This document shows positions 18,147 through 27,425 of a stretch of 45,368 nucleotides of DNA, one piece after another. The translations under genes and the position numbers were made by a program. The first letter of the stretch is position 1, and the number at the start of each line of letters is the position of its first letter. Under the pieces are notes generated by a model. The model was not told where the DNA came from. It made no database searches and worked only from the letters and a program-made list of their open reading frames with translations. The stretch is from Gnetum montanum. Taxonomy: Eukaryota > Streptophyta > Gnetopsida > Gnetales > Gnetaceae. The stretch lies in assembly GCA_015680685.1 (NCBI GenBank), contig MNCI01023335.1, positions 1 to 45,368 on the forward strand, given 5' to 3'.

Positions 18147-19382
18147 CGGTTCATAGAAAAACTAACAGATAAACTAAAACCTATGAACCACTTGCTACGT
18201 AAGAACGTCTATTTTGAATGGACTCCATAGTGCCAAGAAGCGTTTGACAATATCAAAGCGGCACTCGTTCAACTACCCATGGTTTATCCACCTCAAAACA
18301 ATAAACCATTTTACATCTACCTCGCCACTTCGGATTCGTCAATCGCGTCTATGCTTTGCTAGAAACAAGATGACGGAATCGAAGTCCCTATCTATTACTT
18401 AAGCCATGCATTAGTCGCCCACGAGAAAAAGTATAATGAGGTGGAGAGGTCATGTTTAGCTTTGGTCTTTTCTTTAAGGAAATGGCGACATTACCTCTTC
18501 TGTAACTAGGTCAATATAATCTGCAAGGATAATGTGCTCAGAGCCATCACAAGAAACATTTATGAGACAATTTGGATAGCTCGTTGGAAAGCCATGATAG
18601 CTGAGTTTGACCTACATTACATAGCGCAATCATCAGTTAAGGGTCAAGCCATAGCAAATCAAATAGCCACGTCACCAATGCACGATCAAGCAACGATAGA
18701 GCCAGAATTCCCGGATGAAAATATAAGCACAATAGACATAGTACCCAATGACTACGACGCCATTCTAAACTTTGATAGAGCATCCACCTCTCGAGGAGGA
18801 AGTGCTGCCGCTGTCATCACCTATCCCTCCGGGGAGATCAGACCCTTTGCTTATCGTTTCAATTTTCACTGTACCAACAACATAGCAGAGTACGAAGGTC
18901 TCCTTAGAGGTCTCGCGGTAGCACTAGCTTCAGACATCACACGACTAGTGGTCAAAGGGGATTCACAACTGGTTTTGAACCAAGTCACAGATATTTATAC
19001 ATGCAAGGTGCAACATTTACAACCAAACTGTGACTTGCCAAAACACTTAATGAGGCGATTCGAAAACATTGACGTGCAACACGTCTCTAGAAATGATAAT
19101 ACCATCGCAGACGCACTGGCCACCTTAGCGTTAAACATCTCACCTGACATGTTCCATACATTGCCAAGCTCCATAATCAGTTGTGCCAAACCAATAACCG
19201 ATACTCCTGATACGTTGCCAATCGCATCCGTTAGTACAACACACGTGATAGAATGGTATGACGACATAAAAGAGTACCTTCTATGCAGCGAAACACCGGA
19301 ACACTTAATGAACGCACAAAAAGACGTAGTACGAAAACATTCTAGGCAATATGCACTGGTAGGAGATACCTTGTGTCGTTGA
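18147..19382 (+). pseudogene. E2 RNase H and second, archaeal-type RNase H
   Basis: In the same frame as RT, with stops at about 18150, 18228, 18360 and 18507. The RT-linked RNase H reads IYYLSHALVAHEKKYNEVE and SCLALVFSLRKWRHY. The second RNase H (about 18765-19140) reads LNFDRASTSRGGSAAAVI, NNIAEYEGLLRGLAVA, VKGDSQLVLNQV and HVSRNDNTIADALATLAL, with the four acidic positions present (FD, EYE, GDS, ADA). Two RNase H domains in tandem are the hallmark of the Tat lineage. Confidence 0.92.
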
Positions 19383-19589
19383 TCCTACGAAGGCATATTG
19401 CTAACATGCGTTAGTAGTATTGATGCCCAAACCATCGTTGAAAAAGTACACGACGGACTATGCGAAGGACATATAGCACCAAAAGAAATGGCAACAAAGA
19501 TTAGACGCTTAGGTCATTATTGGCCACACATGGAGTATGACTGTCTTTCCAAGGCTAAAACATGTAATACCTATCAAAGACATAGTAAC
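19383..19589 (+). pseudogene. E2 integrase, N-terminal zinc-finger part, cut by E5
   Basis: Reads GILLTCVSSIDAQTIVEKVH, DGLCEGHIAPKEMATKIRRL and CNTYQRHSN, then is interrupted at 19589. The zinc finger is damaged: the second Cys of the CxxC pair is Tyr (CNTY against CDTC in E1). Confidence 0.88.
19585..19589. repeat. Target-site duplication GTAAC, left of E5
   Basis: GTAAC precedes TGTTGGC and is repeated at 22540-22544 after GCCAACA. Removing E5 and one copy rejoins the integrase frame. Confidence 0.92.
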
Positions 19590-19625
19590 TGTTGGCACAT
19601 TTGGCCATTTCATGGAGCAGACTGG

Positions 19626-21100
19626 TAAGATTAAATGGGTTAAATAGTTGAGATTCTTTTATGAAGAAGTGATTAAATTTACAATATTAAAGAAGGAGAA
19701 TGAGTAACCAGAAGGCTTTTTTTTAATATATGTATATACCAGAGCAAGTTTACACAGCCATGTTGAGAAGTATGTTGCTCTAATTTCCTAGATCATTAAG
19801 GTTTACAGCAGTCTGAGGTTATTTCTCCTGGGTAATTCAAGAATATATGGTTTCAAGGTTAAGCAAGAAATTTATTTTTGCAAACAAGATGTTTTACTCT
19901 GTAGTAGAAAGGCAGAAAACAGGATTGTTCAAGGAGCATTTTGCCATCAAAAATATCATTCTCTATAACCATTGCTGTCCTTGGAAAAATATAAGAAGAC
20001 AAAACCAAAAATCTATAAAGTCAAGAGTGCCGAAGAGGATGAGGAAAACGTAAGGCACCGTGAGGTAAGAATGTTGGGATGTATGATGCTTAGTTTTCTT
20101 CAAACACAGCCGAATTAGAATGATGAACAATTTTCAGCGCATGAAGGAACTACATGAAAATTTCCAGAAGAGTATGCAATCGCTTAGAGCGAAACATGTG
20201 AAAGAGTTGGATGATTTTATGCGGTGAACATCTCACATGCTACAAAGGCAGTATCAACAACAAATGGATCGTGGTCATCCCGGAGAACTTACGGCAAGTG
20301 AACATTTTCTGCAATGGATTCTTTGACAACCCACAGTTAACTTCAGAGTAAAGAGTAATTACACAAAAATTTGCATCAATTGGAAAGGAAATAACCGGAC
20401 TACGCGCGCGGAAGATGCAGAGCAGCGGCACCAGCATGACACGCGGTCGCGGTGGTCAGAAGAGGGGGCCTTTGAAACAGCGCTGAGAACAGAAAATACG
20501 GCCAAAAATAAAAACGATGATGAAATGCCTGTAACAGAAAACGAAATGCCTGCAACAGAAAACGGCCAAGACAAAGATGCAGAGAATAGACGGACAGAGG
20601 CATCAAAATCGGCGGAGCAGAACGCAGTGGCAGGGAGATAAACAGGAAAAACGCAGGAAAGGAGAAGGAAAATTCGGGAGGCCCTAAATCAATTTAAGAG
20701 GGCAAACAGAAATTAAAACCCTTTTGTTTAGGGTGCATAGTTTCAGGAAAAATTTCTCTTCTTCCAGCGCGATGGCAAAACCGAAATTCAAACCCTCAGT
20801 TTGGGGCACGTTTTTCTCGGCATGAAGAAAAAAAAAAACAAAAAAAAACCCTTCTCCTCCAACGCGCGCGCGACGATCGAATTGCGGTTACAGAGATTTC
20901 TTGCATGGAGGCAGTTTGAATCCGTGGTTTGCTGTGCTACATTCCGAATTTTGCACAAACATGTGTCATTCCTTGCAGGTTCTGGGCAAAGATAAACGAA
21001 AGACCGTTGCCCTGGAACGGTAAAGAAACCTCCAGCACGCGATTTGCAGAAAAAACAAAAAAAGCTAATCATTTCACCACTTTGCCGAAAATCATGCTCA
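19626..21100 (+). other. Extra segment inside the E5 LTR, not in E6
   Basis: About 1.5 kb that has no counterpart between the same anchors of E6. It is unlike the surrounding retrotransposon sequence and contains a coding-like stretch (20120-20324), a 21-base direct duplication around GAAATGCCTG (about 20523-20566) and A-runs near 20828. It could be captured host DNA or a further insertion; I saw no clear boundaries. Confidence 0.45.
20120..20324 (+). pseudogene. Short coiled-coil-like coding fragment, possible captured exon
   Basis: Begins MMNNFQRMKELHENFQ, continues SLRAKHVKELDDFMR to a TGA at 20225, and in the same frame goes on HMLQRQYQQQMD and GELTASEHFLQW to a TGA near 20322. Rich in Gln, Lys, Glu and Leu with heptad-like spacing. 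A possible intron end (CAAACACAG) lies just before. I do not recognise the protein; host origin is a guess from its contrast with retroelement proteins. Confidence 0.35.
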
Positions 21101-21439
21101 AAATTAACTAATATATTCACAATATGAGGTACTCATCGTATGAAGTCTTAGAGACTTGCTATAATTCACCCAAGTTGTGAAATAAATCATTTACTACCAT
21201 TTAAATTTGCAATATTGGTTACCTTGTTTAAAGTCACATTACATTGAAGTGTTTACATTAAAATCACATTACATATATTTGGATATATATGTATGAAGTA
21301 AGTTTGTAACTATAGCTTATATCCCCATATATTTTAGGAATTGTGTTTTAAATATTCCATGATATTGTAACTACATGAGACCACTTGTCCATTGTAGCTT
21401 TTTTTTACCTCTTTTATGGTTACAACCACCCAAGATATT

Positions 21440-21545
21440 TTGTAACTTACCTAGCTTGTTGGGCAAGTAATTTTCTGATTGGATAGTCCAATTACTTGGG
21501 AGAAAAGCTAGGTGAGATATTTTTGAGATATTTTTGGAAGTTGTA
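21440..21545. repeat. Inverted repeat upstream of the E5 TATA box
   Basis: ACCTAGCTT and GGCAAGTAATT on the left pair with AATTACTTGGG and AAGCTAGGTGA on the right, giving a two-part stem around a short loop, about 30 bases before the TATA box. Confidence 0.65.
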
Positions 21546-21568
21546 ACTTACCCAACTACCTTAGACCC

Positions 21569-21576
21569 TATAAAAA
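21569..21576 (+). promoter_or_regulatory. E5 LTR TATA box
   Basis: CCCTATAAAAAGAGG, followed about 100 bases later by AATAAA. This is a typical U3-R layout. Confidence 0.65.
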
Positions 21577-21673
21577 GAGGAAGAAGGGGGAAGACAAGGA
21601 TGATACATCAAGGAGCATCATCATCACACTTGGAAGACTTGTAAAGAAGATGATTTGCAAGATGATTTGCTAG

Positions 21674-21679
21674 AATAAA
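21674..21679 (+). terminator. E5 LTR poly(A) signal
   Basis: AATAAA, 105 bases after the TATA box, just before the assembly gap. It would mark the R region of the LTR. Confidence 0.55.
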
Positions 21680-21703
21680 GATTTCAGCCTCTTTGTCATG
21701 GTC

Positions 21704-22212
21704 NNNNNNNNNNNNNNNNNNNNNNNNNNNNNNNNNNNNNNNNNNNNNNNNNNNNNNNNNNNNNNNNNNNNNNNNNNNNNNNNNNNNNNNNNNNNNNNNN
21801 NNNNNNNNNNNNNNNNNNNNNNNNNNNNNNNNNNNNNNNNNNNNNNNNNNNNNNNNNNNNNNNNNNNNNNNNNNNNNNNNNNNNNNNNNNNNNNNNNNNN
21901 NNNNNNNNNNNNNNNNNNNNNNNNNNNNNNNNNNNNNNNNNNNNNNNNNNNNNNNNNNNNNNNNNNNNNNNNNNNNNNNNNNNNNNNNNNNNNNNNNNNN
22001 NNNNNNNNNNNNNNNNNNNNNNNNNNNNNNNNNNNNNNNNNNNNNNNNNNNNNNNNNNNNNNNNNNNNNNNNNNNNNNNNNNNNNNNNNNNNNNNNNNNN
22101 NNNNNNNNNNNNNNNNNNNNNNNNNNNNNNNNNNNNNNNNNNNNNNNNNNNNNNNNNNNNNNNNNNNNNNNNNNNNNNNNNNNNNNNNNNNNNNNNNNNN
22201 NNNNNNNNNNNN
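21704..22212. other. Assembly gap of 509 N
   Basis: Unsequenced bases. The flanks are both inside E5, so the missing part is probably LTR R-U5 or a collapsed internal region. Nothing can be said about its content. Confidence 0.99.
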
Positions 22213-22539
22213 TGCAAAATTTTATTTGTTACAAGCAGGTATTATAGGGACCGCGTAGACTAGGTAGTTTGAACAAAATAGGAAATTTACAACAACTCAC
22301 AATACTTGATAAAGTTGGCTGAATCCCTTTAAGTAAGTCATTGTTAGTTTATACACAACATATACAACGCAATCGTTACATTGCACACAACCGCACGCCG
22401 CAACAGCACACACACATACTCACATTAACTACTGAGTTATTTGGAGGTATCTGGGCCTTGGTGTAGCCAGAGACCAGCGGGCACCTAAATCCTGTTCGAG
22501 GACACTCGTTGGCGGTCGCGTCCCAAACGGTCGCCAACA

Positions 22540-22544
22540 GTAAC
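22540..22544. repeat. Target-site duplication GTAAC, right of E5
   Basis: Second copy of the five bases at 19585-19589. Confidence 0.92.
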
Positions 22545-23447
22545 CTAATCCATGTCCCACCCAATGAGTTGCATACGGCGCAAATCACGTGGCCCTTTCA
22601 AAAGTGGGGGTTGGACCTTATCGGACCAATAAGACCCTCATCTTTTGCAGGTCATAGTTTCATCATAACTGCAATAGAATACTTCACGAAGTGGGTAGAA
22701 GCTGTTCCCCTTTGAAAGACTACATCTAAACAGGTATGCAACTTCATTCTCGAAAACATTGTAACCCGTTTAGGCATCCCTATGACCATCATCACCAATA
22801 ATGGGCCACAATTCAGCAGTGCCAAAACCAAAACTTTTTGCAAAAGTCTGGGGATCAAAAACTCATTTTCATCCCCTTACTACCCTTAGAGCAATGGGCA
22901 AGTAGAGGCAACAAACAAAACCATCATTACAATACTCAAAAAGATGCTTACCCAAACCAAGAGAAGATGGCACGAACAATTGGTATACGCATTGTGGGCA
23001 TATCGTACTACGCATCGGACTTCAACAGGTAAAATGCCATATAGTCTTGTTTATGGATTAGAAGCTATTTTACCTCTGGAATTGCAGGTACCATCTTTAA
23101 GGATCACACTTTCCGGACTTCTCGACAAAGGGAAAAACAATGACCTACACATCATTGACCTAGACTCGATGGAGGAGGAATGCATACGTGCACTCGATCA
23201 GATTGAATGGTACCAAAAACAACAACGACAGTGACATCGGCATGACATTCATAAGCGCCCTATTCAAGAAGGTGACCTTGTACTCAAAGCTGTTCGGGAA
23301 CACCTGGACAAATTCTCAGCCAACTGGGAAGGGCCCTACTTGGTCACCAAAGCATATGACAATGGAGCACTCAAGTTAGTTGATATGAAAGGGAATGAGC
23401 TCGCCAATCCAACCAATCACTCATTCTTGAAACTGTTCCATGTCTGA
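22545..23447 (+). pseudogene. E2 integrase, catalytic core and C-terminal domain
   Basis: Continues the frame broken at 19589: LIHVPPNELHTAQITW, WGLDLIGPI, then TNNGPQF and NGQVEATN. The second catalytic Asp is Asn (TNN in place of TDN of E1), so the enzyme is dead even apart from stops at about 22713, 22887 and 23232. The C-terminal part reads EGDLVLKAVRE, NWEGPYLVTKAYDNG and ends SFLKLFHV with a stop at 23445. Confidence 0.92.
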
Positions 23448-23479
23448 ACATAGTCAGGTACGTGCGAGTCCTCACATCA

Positions 23480-23840
23480 CGACTATAAACTAATACCACA
23501 GCTTGTCCTGGAATCATGACGGTAAACTGATACCATAGAACAGTCTTGGCATCATGACTTAAAACTGATACCACAGCCCATCTTGGCATCATGACGATAA
23601 ACTGATACCACACAGTGTCCACAATGATGATAAACTAGCACTCGTTTGGCACAAAAGTAAACTGCCACAGTTGCATTCACCAGAGTCCGCTAAGACTATA
23701 AACTGGTTTGCCTCTTCACGGTCTGCCAAGACTAGAAACTGGCGATACACCATCCACCACGACGCTAAACAGGAAATGTCCAATAGGTCATGACATAAAA
23801 CTAACCCATGATAGTTCGCTAAGACTATAAACTAGAAATT
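23480..23840 (+). repeat. Array 3 of E2, after the integrase stop
   Basis: About eleven units of 25-40 bases: CATCATGACGATAAACTGAT and TCCGCTAAGACTATAAACTG types. It starts about 30 bases after the integrase stop. Units correspond to those of array 3 in E1 read on its own strand, including the same two subtypes. Confidence 0.85.
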
Positions 23841-24896
23841 TCACCTCTGGTTCTTCAATCTATGGCTGCATTCAAACTTCATCAGAATCGCTGCATCGCT
23901 TGCCATCGGCTGATCCTAACAACATTGCTGCCAACCATATACCGTGCCTGACATCTCATCTGGTGCCATTGTTTCATCAGTCAATATTTAAGTCTAAGCT
24001 TGCTTATTCACTTATGGTTTTATTGTCTCCTTGGAGTTGTGTTTGCAGGATAACACTCAGAGGTGTTCGTACAAGAATGCACTTCGTCATAAGCAGCAAG
24101 GTGAGGCGATCACAGCACACGTGGCAAGACTAAATCAATCCATTTGCTAGTACATCCTCATTTCTCGGTACATTTCCTATCTATTCATCAACATACTCTA
24201 CTCAGCCACAATTTTGATACACCAAGTACACTCAAAACTTTGAGCATGCTGTTGTGCACTGTAACACTTTGAAGCAGTTGCAACACACAACATAGCACTT
24301 GAGCATGAGTACAAGATCAAAACAAAGCTTCTTCTTTACAAAAAAAAATAACAAAAAAGAAAAAAAATGTTGTCTCTTCCCACATAAAACACAAGATGAG
24401 ACGGCAGTTGCCTTAAAAACAAATACTCATGTTAAAAATAATCGAGTGATATCCCGTTGGATGGCTTTGGCTCTCCGCTAACAGGCTTCCCCCTAAAACA
24501 CTAAACAAGGGCCCTGTTCCTCTAAGGAATGCAACACATCATCATGTGGCTTTGGTGTCACCAACAAGTCTTCTTGGACACTAACCAAGAGTGTTGTTCC
24601 ACCAAAGGATGCACATCGCATGTCTTGATTCTGAGTCTGCTAAATAATGGCTATTGACAAGGATCAGCATGATACACACCAACGTATCCCCTTTACCAAG
24701 CACAATTCCTTGGTCAGTTCCTAATCCCCACAATCTTCATTTTCCTACCAGCTACAAATTTCACCTCCCCAATCCTATGTACTATTGAACACAGTGCAAT
24801 GATGTCTAGTCAGGTGGCAAAGAACAAAGTCTTTATCGAGTTGCTTGTGGTGTTTTTCACTTCTTTGTCAACTCTTCTTGGGTTGATTCCTCCAAG
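23841..24896 (+). other. E2 3' region between array 3 and the LTR, no gene seen
   Basis: Gene-free; includes an A-run stretch near 24340. E1 has an equivalent 1.1-kb stretch. Only chance open frames are present. Confidence 0.55.
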
Positions 24897-24898
24897 TG

Positions 24899-24916
24899 TC
24901 AACAAAGAGGAACCAA
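24899..24916 (+). other. E2 polypurine tract
   Basis: CAACAAAGAGGAACCAA directly precedes the LTR start TGAAACACC. It is the same arrangement as E1 at 1500-1479. Confidence 0.75.
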
Positions 24917-25129
24917 TGAAACACCACAAAATTTTGAGCTTAGTACTTTTTTCCAAAAAGAATCAAGCTAAGTCACAATGCTCCCTAGCATGACTAAAGC
25001 TTGAGAACCCCACAAACAGCTTCAAGCAGACTTGAACTCAACGAGGAGCAGTTCCTTGGGACCCGTCGATGACCACGACAACATCTGCTATCAAATCTAG
25101 CAACTTCAGAGCTTAAAATACTTAGTTTA

Positions 25130-25560
25130 CACTAAGTATGTATTCTCAGTGTATACGCTCAGCGTATACACCTGATGTTCACAACGTATATGTCCTAGAT
25201 TGCATCTACAGCGTATACGCCCAGCATAGATGCCTCACACATACGCTTGGTAGATATGATTGATGTATACGCTCGACATGCAATCCCTGAAGACGGCATA
25301 GAGACAGCATTGCAGAGCAAGACTTGGTACAAGGTAGCAACTCACATGAACAGAGCAACCACCAGCGTATACGCCCAGCATCCACAGCGTATACGCCCAG
25401 CGTAGATGCCCAGCATCCACAATGTATAGGCCCAGCGTATACACCTTGCACATCCAGCGTATACGCCGAGTGTATACGCCTAGAGTCTATGCCTGCCTGA
25501 TACAGTGTATACATCCAACGTATATGCCTAGCAGATGTAACATGTTGTACACTTGTAAAT
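25130..25560. repeat. GCGTATACGC palindrome cluster in the E2 U3
   Basis: CAGCGTATACGCCCAGC-type units, partly in tandem at 25360-25500. The core is a 10-base palindrome with two CG sites. Degenerate forms (GTATACACC, GTATATGCC) differ by transitions. Confidence 0.85.
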
Positions 25561-25576
25561 TTTATTCTTGCAACGC

Positions 25577-25589
25577 GCCACGTGTCACC
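25577..25589 (+). promoter_or_regulatory. G-box in the E2 U3
   Basis: GCCACGTGTCACC, about 35 bases upstream of the TATA box. CACGTG is the core bound by plant bZIP and bHLH factors; ACGTGTC is ABRE-like. E6 has ACACGTGTCAG at 45320. Binding here is inference. Confidence 0.5.
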
Positions 25590-25615
25590 CAACCTGAGTT
25601 TAACGTCAAAACCTG

Positions 25616-25623
25616 TATAAAAA
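25616..25623 (+). promoter_or_regulatory. E2 3' LTR TATA box
   Basis: CCTGTATAAAAACCCC, 700 bases into the LTR; the E1 LTR has its TATA box 630 bases in. Confidence 0.65.
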
Positions 25624-26159
25624 CCCCAATTTTTCACTAGATCAAGGTCGGTTGGGGAACTTTGAGCAAACCAGAGAGAAAAACAGAGACGCTAAGAACC
25701 AGAGCAGATAACCCTATACGCTGGGCCTTAACCCTATACGCTGAGCATACAAACTCTACATTGTGCTTGCAGTTTGAGCCAGCAGTCATCCCTACATCCA
25801 TCGGGGCTATTTGTCCGCCTTGTGTGAAAGCCACAACTGCGTTAGACCAGTGCATTGTAACTCTCATTTTGCTATAATATTGCTACATTCTTGAAATTAG
25901 TTACAGTTTTGCATTAATTGTTGCATGTTTACTATTTATGCTATTTTACGTTTACACTCCGTTTACATCAATTACGCTATTTATGCTCTATTTTACATCT
26001 TTTACGCCGTTTACGTATAACCCAGCATATAGCACCTCGATGCACGTTTGGGGAAATCCTTGCTTGATCCGTGTGCGGACCACTCAAGGTACTCTACCTT
26101 TGTTCATTCTAGCTCACCCTCAAGCGAAGGTAGGGTCTTCTGTGCATGTCCGGTGATCC

Positions 26160-26781
26160 CCCGGTTTCTGTTTCCTTCTAGTCAGAGACCGACGATTTCA
26201 GACAGTACACTGCCAACATTATAGAGATTCTGCGGTTGAAGCGCAATCCCTCCAGCTATTTCTCGATGTCATCGGTGCTTCTGGAGCATATGAAAAGTTC
26301 CAAGAACAAGTGACAGTGAGTGTCTCCCCTAAGAGAGAGATGAATCTCCTTGGCGAGGAGACCATTATCCCTTCCTTTTTCCTTGAGCGGCCTCGGTGGA
26401 CTCCTGTGGAAAAAGGGAAGATCAAGGCTGGAACTGATCTAGGAGATGGCGTTTGGGCAGAGCTCACTGAGGATGATATTATGCGATGCTTGTCAATTGA
26501 CCTGGAACAAATTCCTTTCGTGATCGACGTAGGACCATCACAGGTAAGCTGTGCGACTATTGTATTTTTCTTACACGTGATTTTTATTACAACGTTAACG
26601 TTTTCCTCATGTCAAATTGTAGGATCGGCACGAAGAGGATCTCCATGAGGAGGAGCCTCACAGAGAGGATCACCCCCATGAAGAGGATCCACTCGAAGAA
26701 GATTTTCATGAGGAAGATCCTCATGAGGCGAATGTGGAGTTGGGTGAAGCAAATGGAGGTGGTAACAAGGGGGATGTGTAG
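26160..26781 (+). pseudogene. E3 copy of the antisense gene, last two exons
   Basis: Penultimate exon from about 26160-26205 to 26543, intron 26544-26622 (CACAG/GTAAGC to TTGTAG/GA), last exon 26623-26781. The penultimate exon reads HYRDSAVEAQSLQLF, then RPRWTPVEKGKIKAGTDLG and WAELTEDDIMRCL, matching exon 7 of the E2 gene along its length (PTWLVVDKGK; DWTSVSEEEILRRL). The intron has the same place and phase 0. The last exon is a His/Glu/Asp repeat (HEED, LHEEEPHRED) and ends GNKGDV. No stop breaks the visible part. The 5' part is missing at the E2 LTR edge. Confidence 0.88.
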
Positions 26782-26812
26782 CGTAGCAATACTGGTCAAG
26801 GATTTTTATTGT

Positions 26813-26835
26813 AATAAAAGGAAATAAAGAATAAA
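26813..26835 (+). terminator. Poly(A) signals of the E3 antisense gene
   Basis: Three AATAAA copies at 26813, 26823 and 26830, 32-54 bases after the stop codon. Confidence 0.6.
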
Positions 26836-26926
26836 GTGTTTTATTTTTAAGCCAGTTAATGGCATTTGTAAAAGAAAGGTTTTAATTTTTTTAAAAAAGA
26901 AAAACGCTTTGTCAGAAAGGTTACTT

Positions 26927-27320
26927 GTTTTAGGCCACTGCGGGCCAGCGATAGTTTAAGGCCATTTCGGGCCTGACGATCACACATGGAAAAGAATAAA
27001 CTAAATTACCGATTTTAGGCCGTAGCGGGTCATAACTAATTTAAGGCCATTTCGGGCCGATGATAGTTTAAGGCCATTTCAGGCTAGGCCATCACACATG
27101 GAAAAGAATAAACGGAATTACCAGTTTTAGGTCGTAGTGGGTAGTAACTAGTTTAAGGCCATTTTGGGCCAAAGATAGTTTGAGGCCATTTTGGGCTGGG
27201 CCATCACACATGGAAAAGAATAAATGGAATTACCAGTTTTAGGCTGTAGCGGGCAGTAACTAGTTTAAGGCCATTTTAGGCTAGCAATAGTTTAAGGGCA
27301 TTTTGGGCTGGAAAAGTGAA
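26927..27320 (-). repeat. Array 1 of E3: 112-bp higher-order repeat
   Basis: Units begin TTTTAGGCCGTAGCGGG-like at 26927, 27013, 27125 and 27237; the last three are spaced exactly 112 bases. Each full unit holds two or three sub-units whose minus strand reads CCGAAATGGCCTTAAACTA, plus a fixed spacer CACACATGGAAAAGAATAAA (plus strand). It lies between the protease stop and the antisense gene, as array 1 does in E2. Confidence 0.9.
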
Positions 27321-27425
27321 GAAGCATAATGGTAGACGATGTAACATGAAACGATAAAGAATGTAAACAGTGTAATAGTAAGCAATGTGGGTAGATGTAA
27401 CATGCTATGCTAACATGTTTGTTTG

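Larger units (their letters stand above)
19590..22539 (+). mobile_element. E5: single LTR-like insertion (solo LTR or LTR-only derivative)
   Basis: Ends are the inverted repeat TGTTGGC / GCCAACA with duplication GTAAC. Inside are a TATA box (21569), a poly(A) signal (21674) and no gag or pol, the profile of a solo LTR. The first 36 bases match the start of E6 (44936), and the segment around CTCTTTTATGGTTACAACCA (about 21410-21435) matches 45345-45365. Between these two anchors E5 is about 1.4 kb longer than E6. True length is uncertain because of the gap. Confidence 0.82.
1..26150 (+). mobile_element. E2: Tat-type Ty3/gypsy retrotransposon, 5' end outside window
   Basis: Plus-strand element with, in order: gag (1-37, then 7811-10545 after the E1 insertion), protease (to 11313), array 1, an antisense gene (16225 to 11848), array 2, RT linker, RT, RNase H, second RNase H, integrase (split by E5, ends 23447), array 3, about 1 kb without genes, a purine tract and a 3' LTR from 24917. 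The two RNase H domains mark the Tat branch of Ty3/gypsy. The 5' LTR and the first part of gag must lie left of the window. The 3' LTR end is placed only to about 26146-26205, where it meets the coding exon of E3's antisense gene. The copy is dead: several stops and frameshifts. Confidence 0.88.
24917..26150 (+). repeat. E2 3' LTR (right end approximate)
   Basis: Starts TGAAACACCACAAAATTTTG after the purine tract. The U3 has a block of GCGTATACGC palindromes (25130-25560), a G-box and a TATA box. The R-U5 includes a second TTTACGC-rich part (25925-26030). Its last part resembles the end of the E1 LTR around TTCTAGC...CCCTCA (26105-26125). The exact 3' end is unclear because E3 coding sequence begins by about 26200 and the partner LTR is outside the window. 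Confidence 0.7.

Noticed and set aside
21140-21560. Host gene upstream of the E5 TATA box
   Set aside because: No open frame of length or similarity; the region matches LTR sequence of E6 in part.
25206-25637. Minus-strand frame of 143 codons over the E2 U3
   Set aside because: It reads as repeats of VYAGRIHC-like peptide produced by the GCGTATACGC motif cluster and includes the TATA box; a shadow of repeats.
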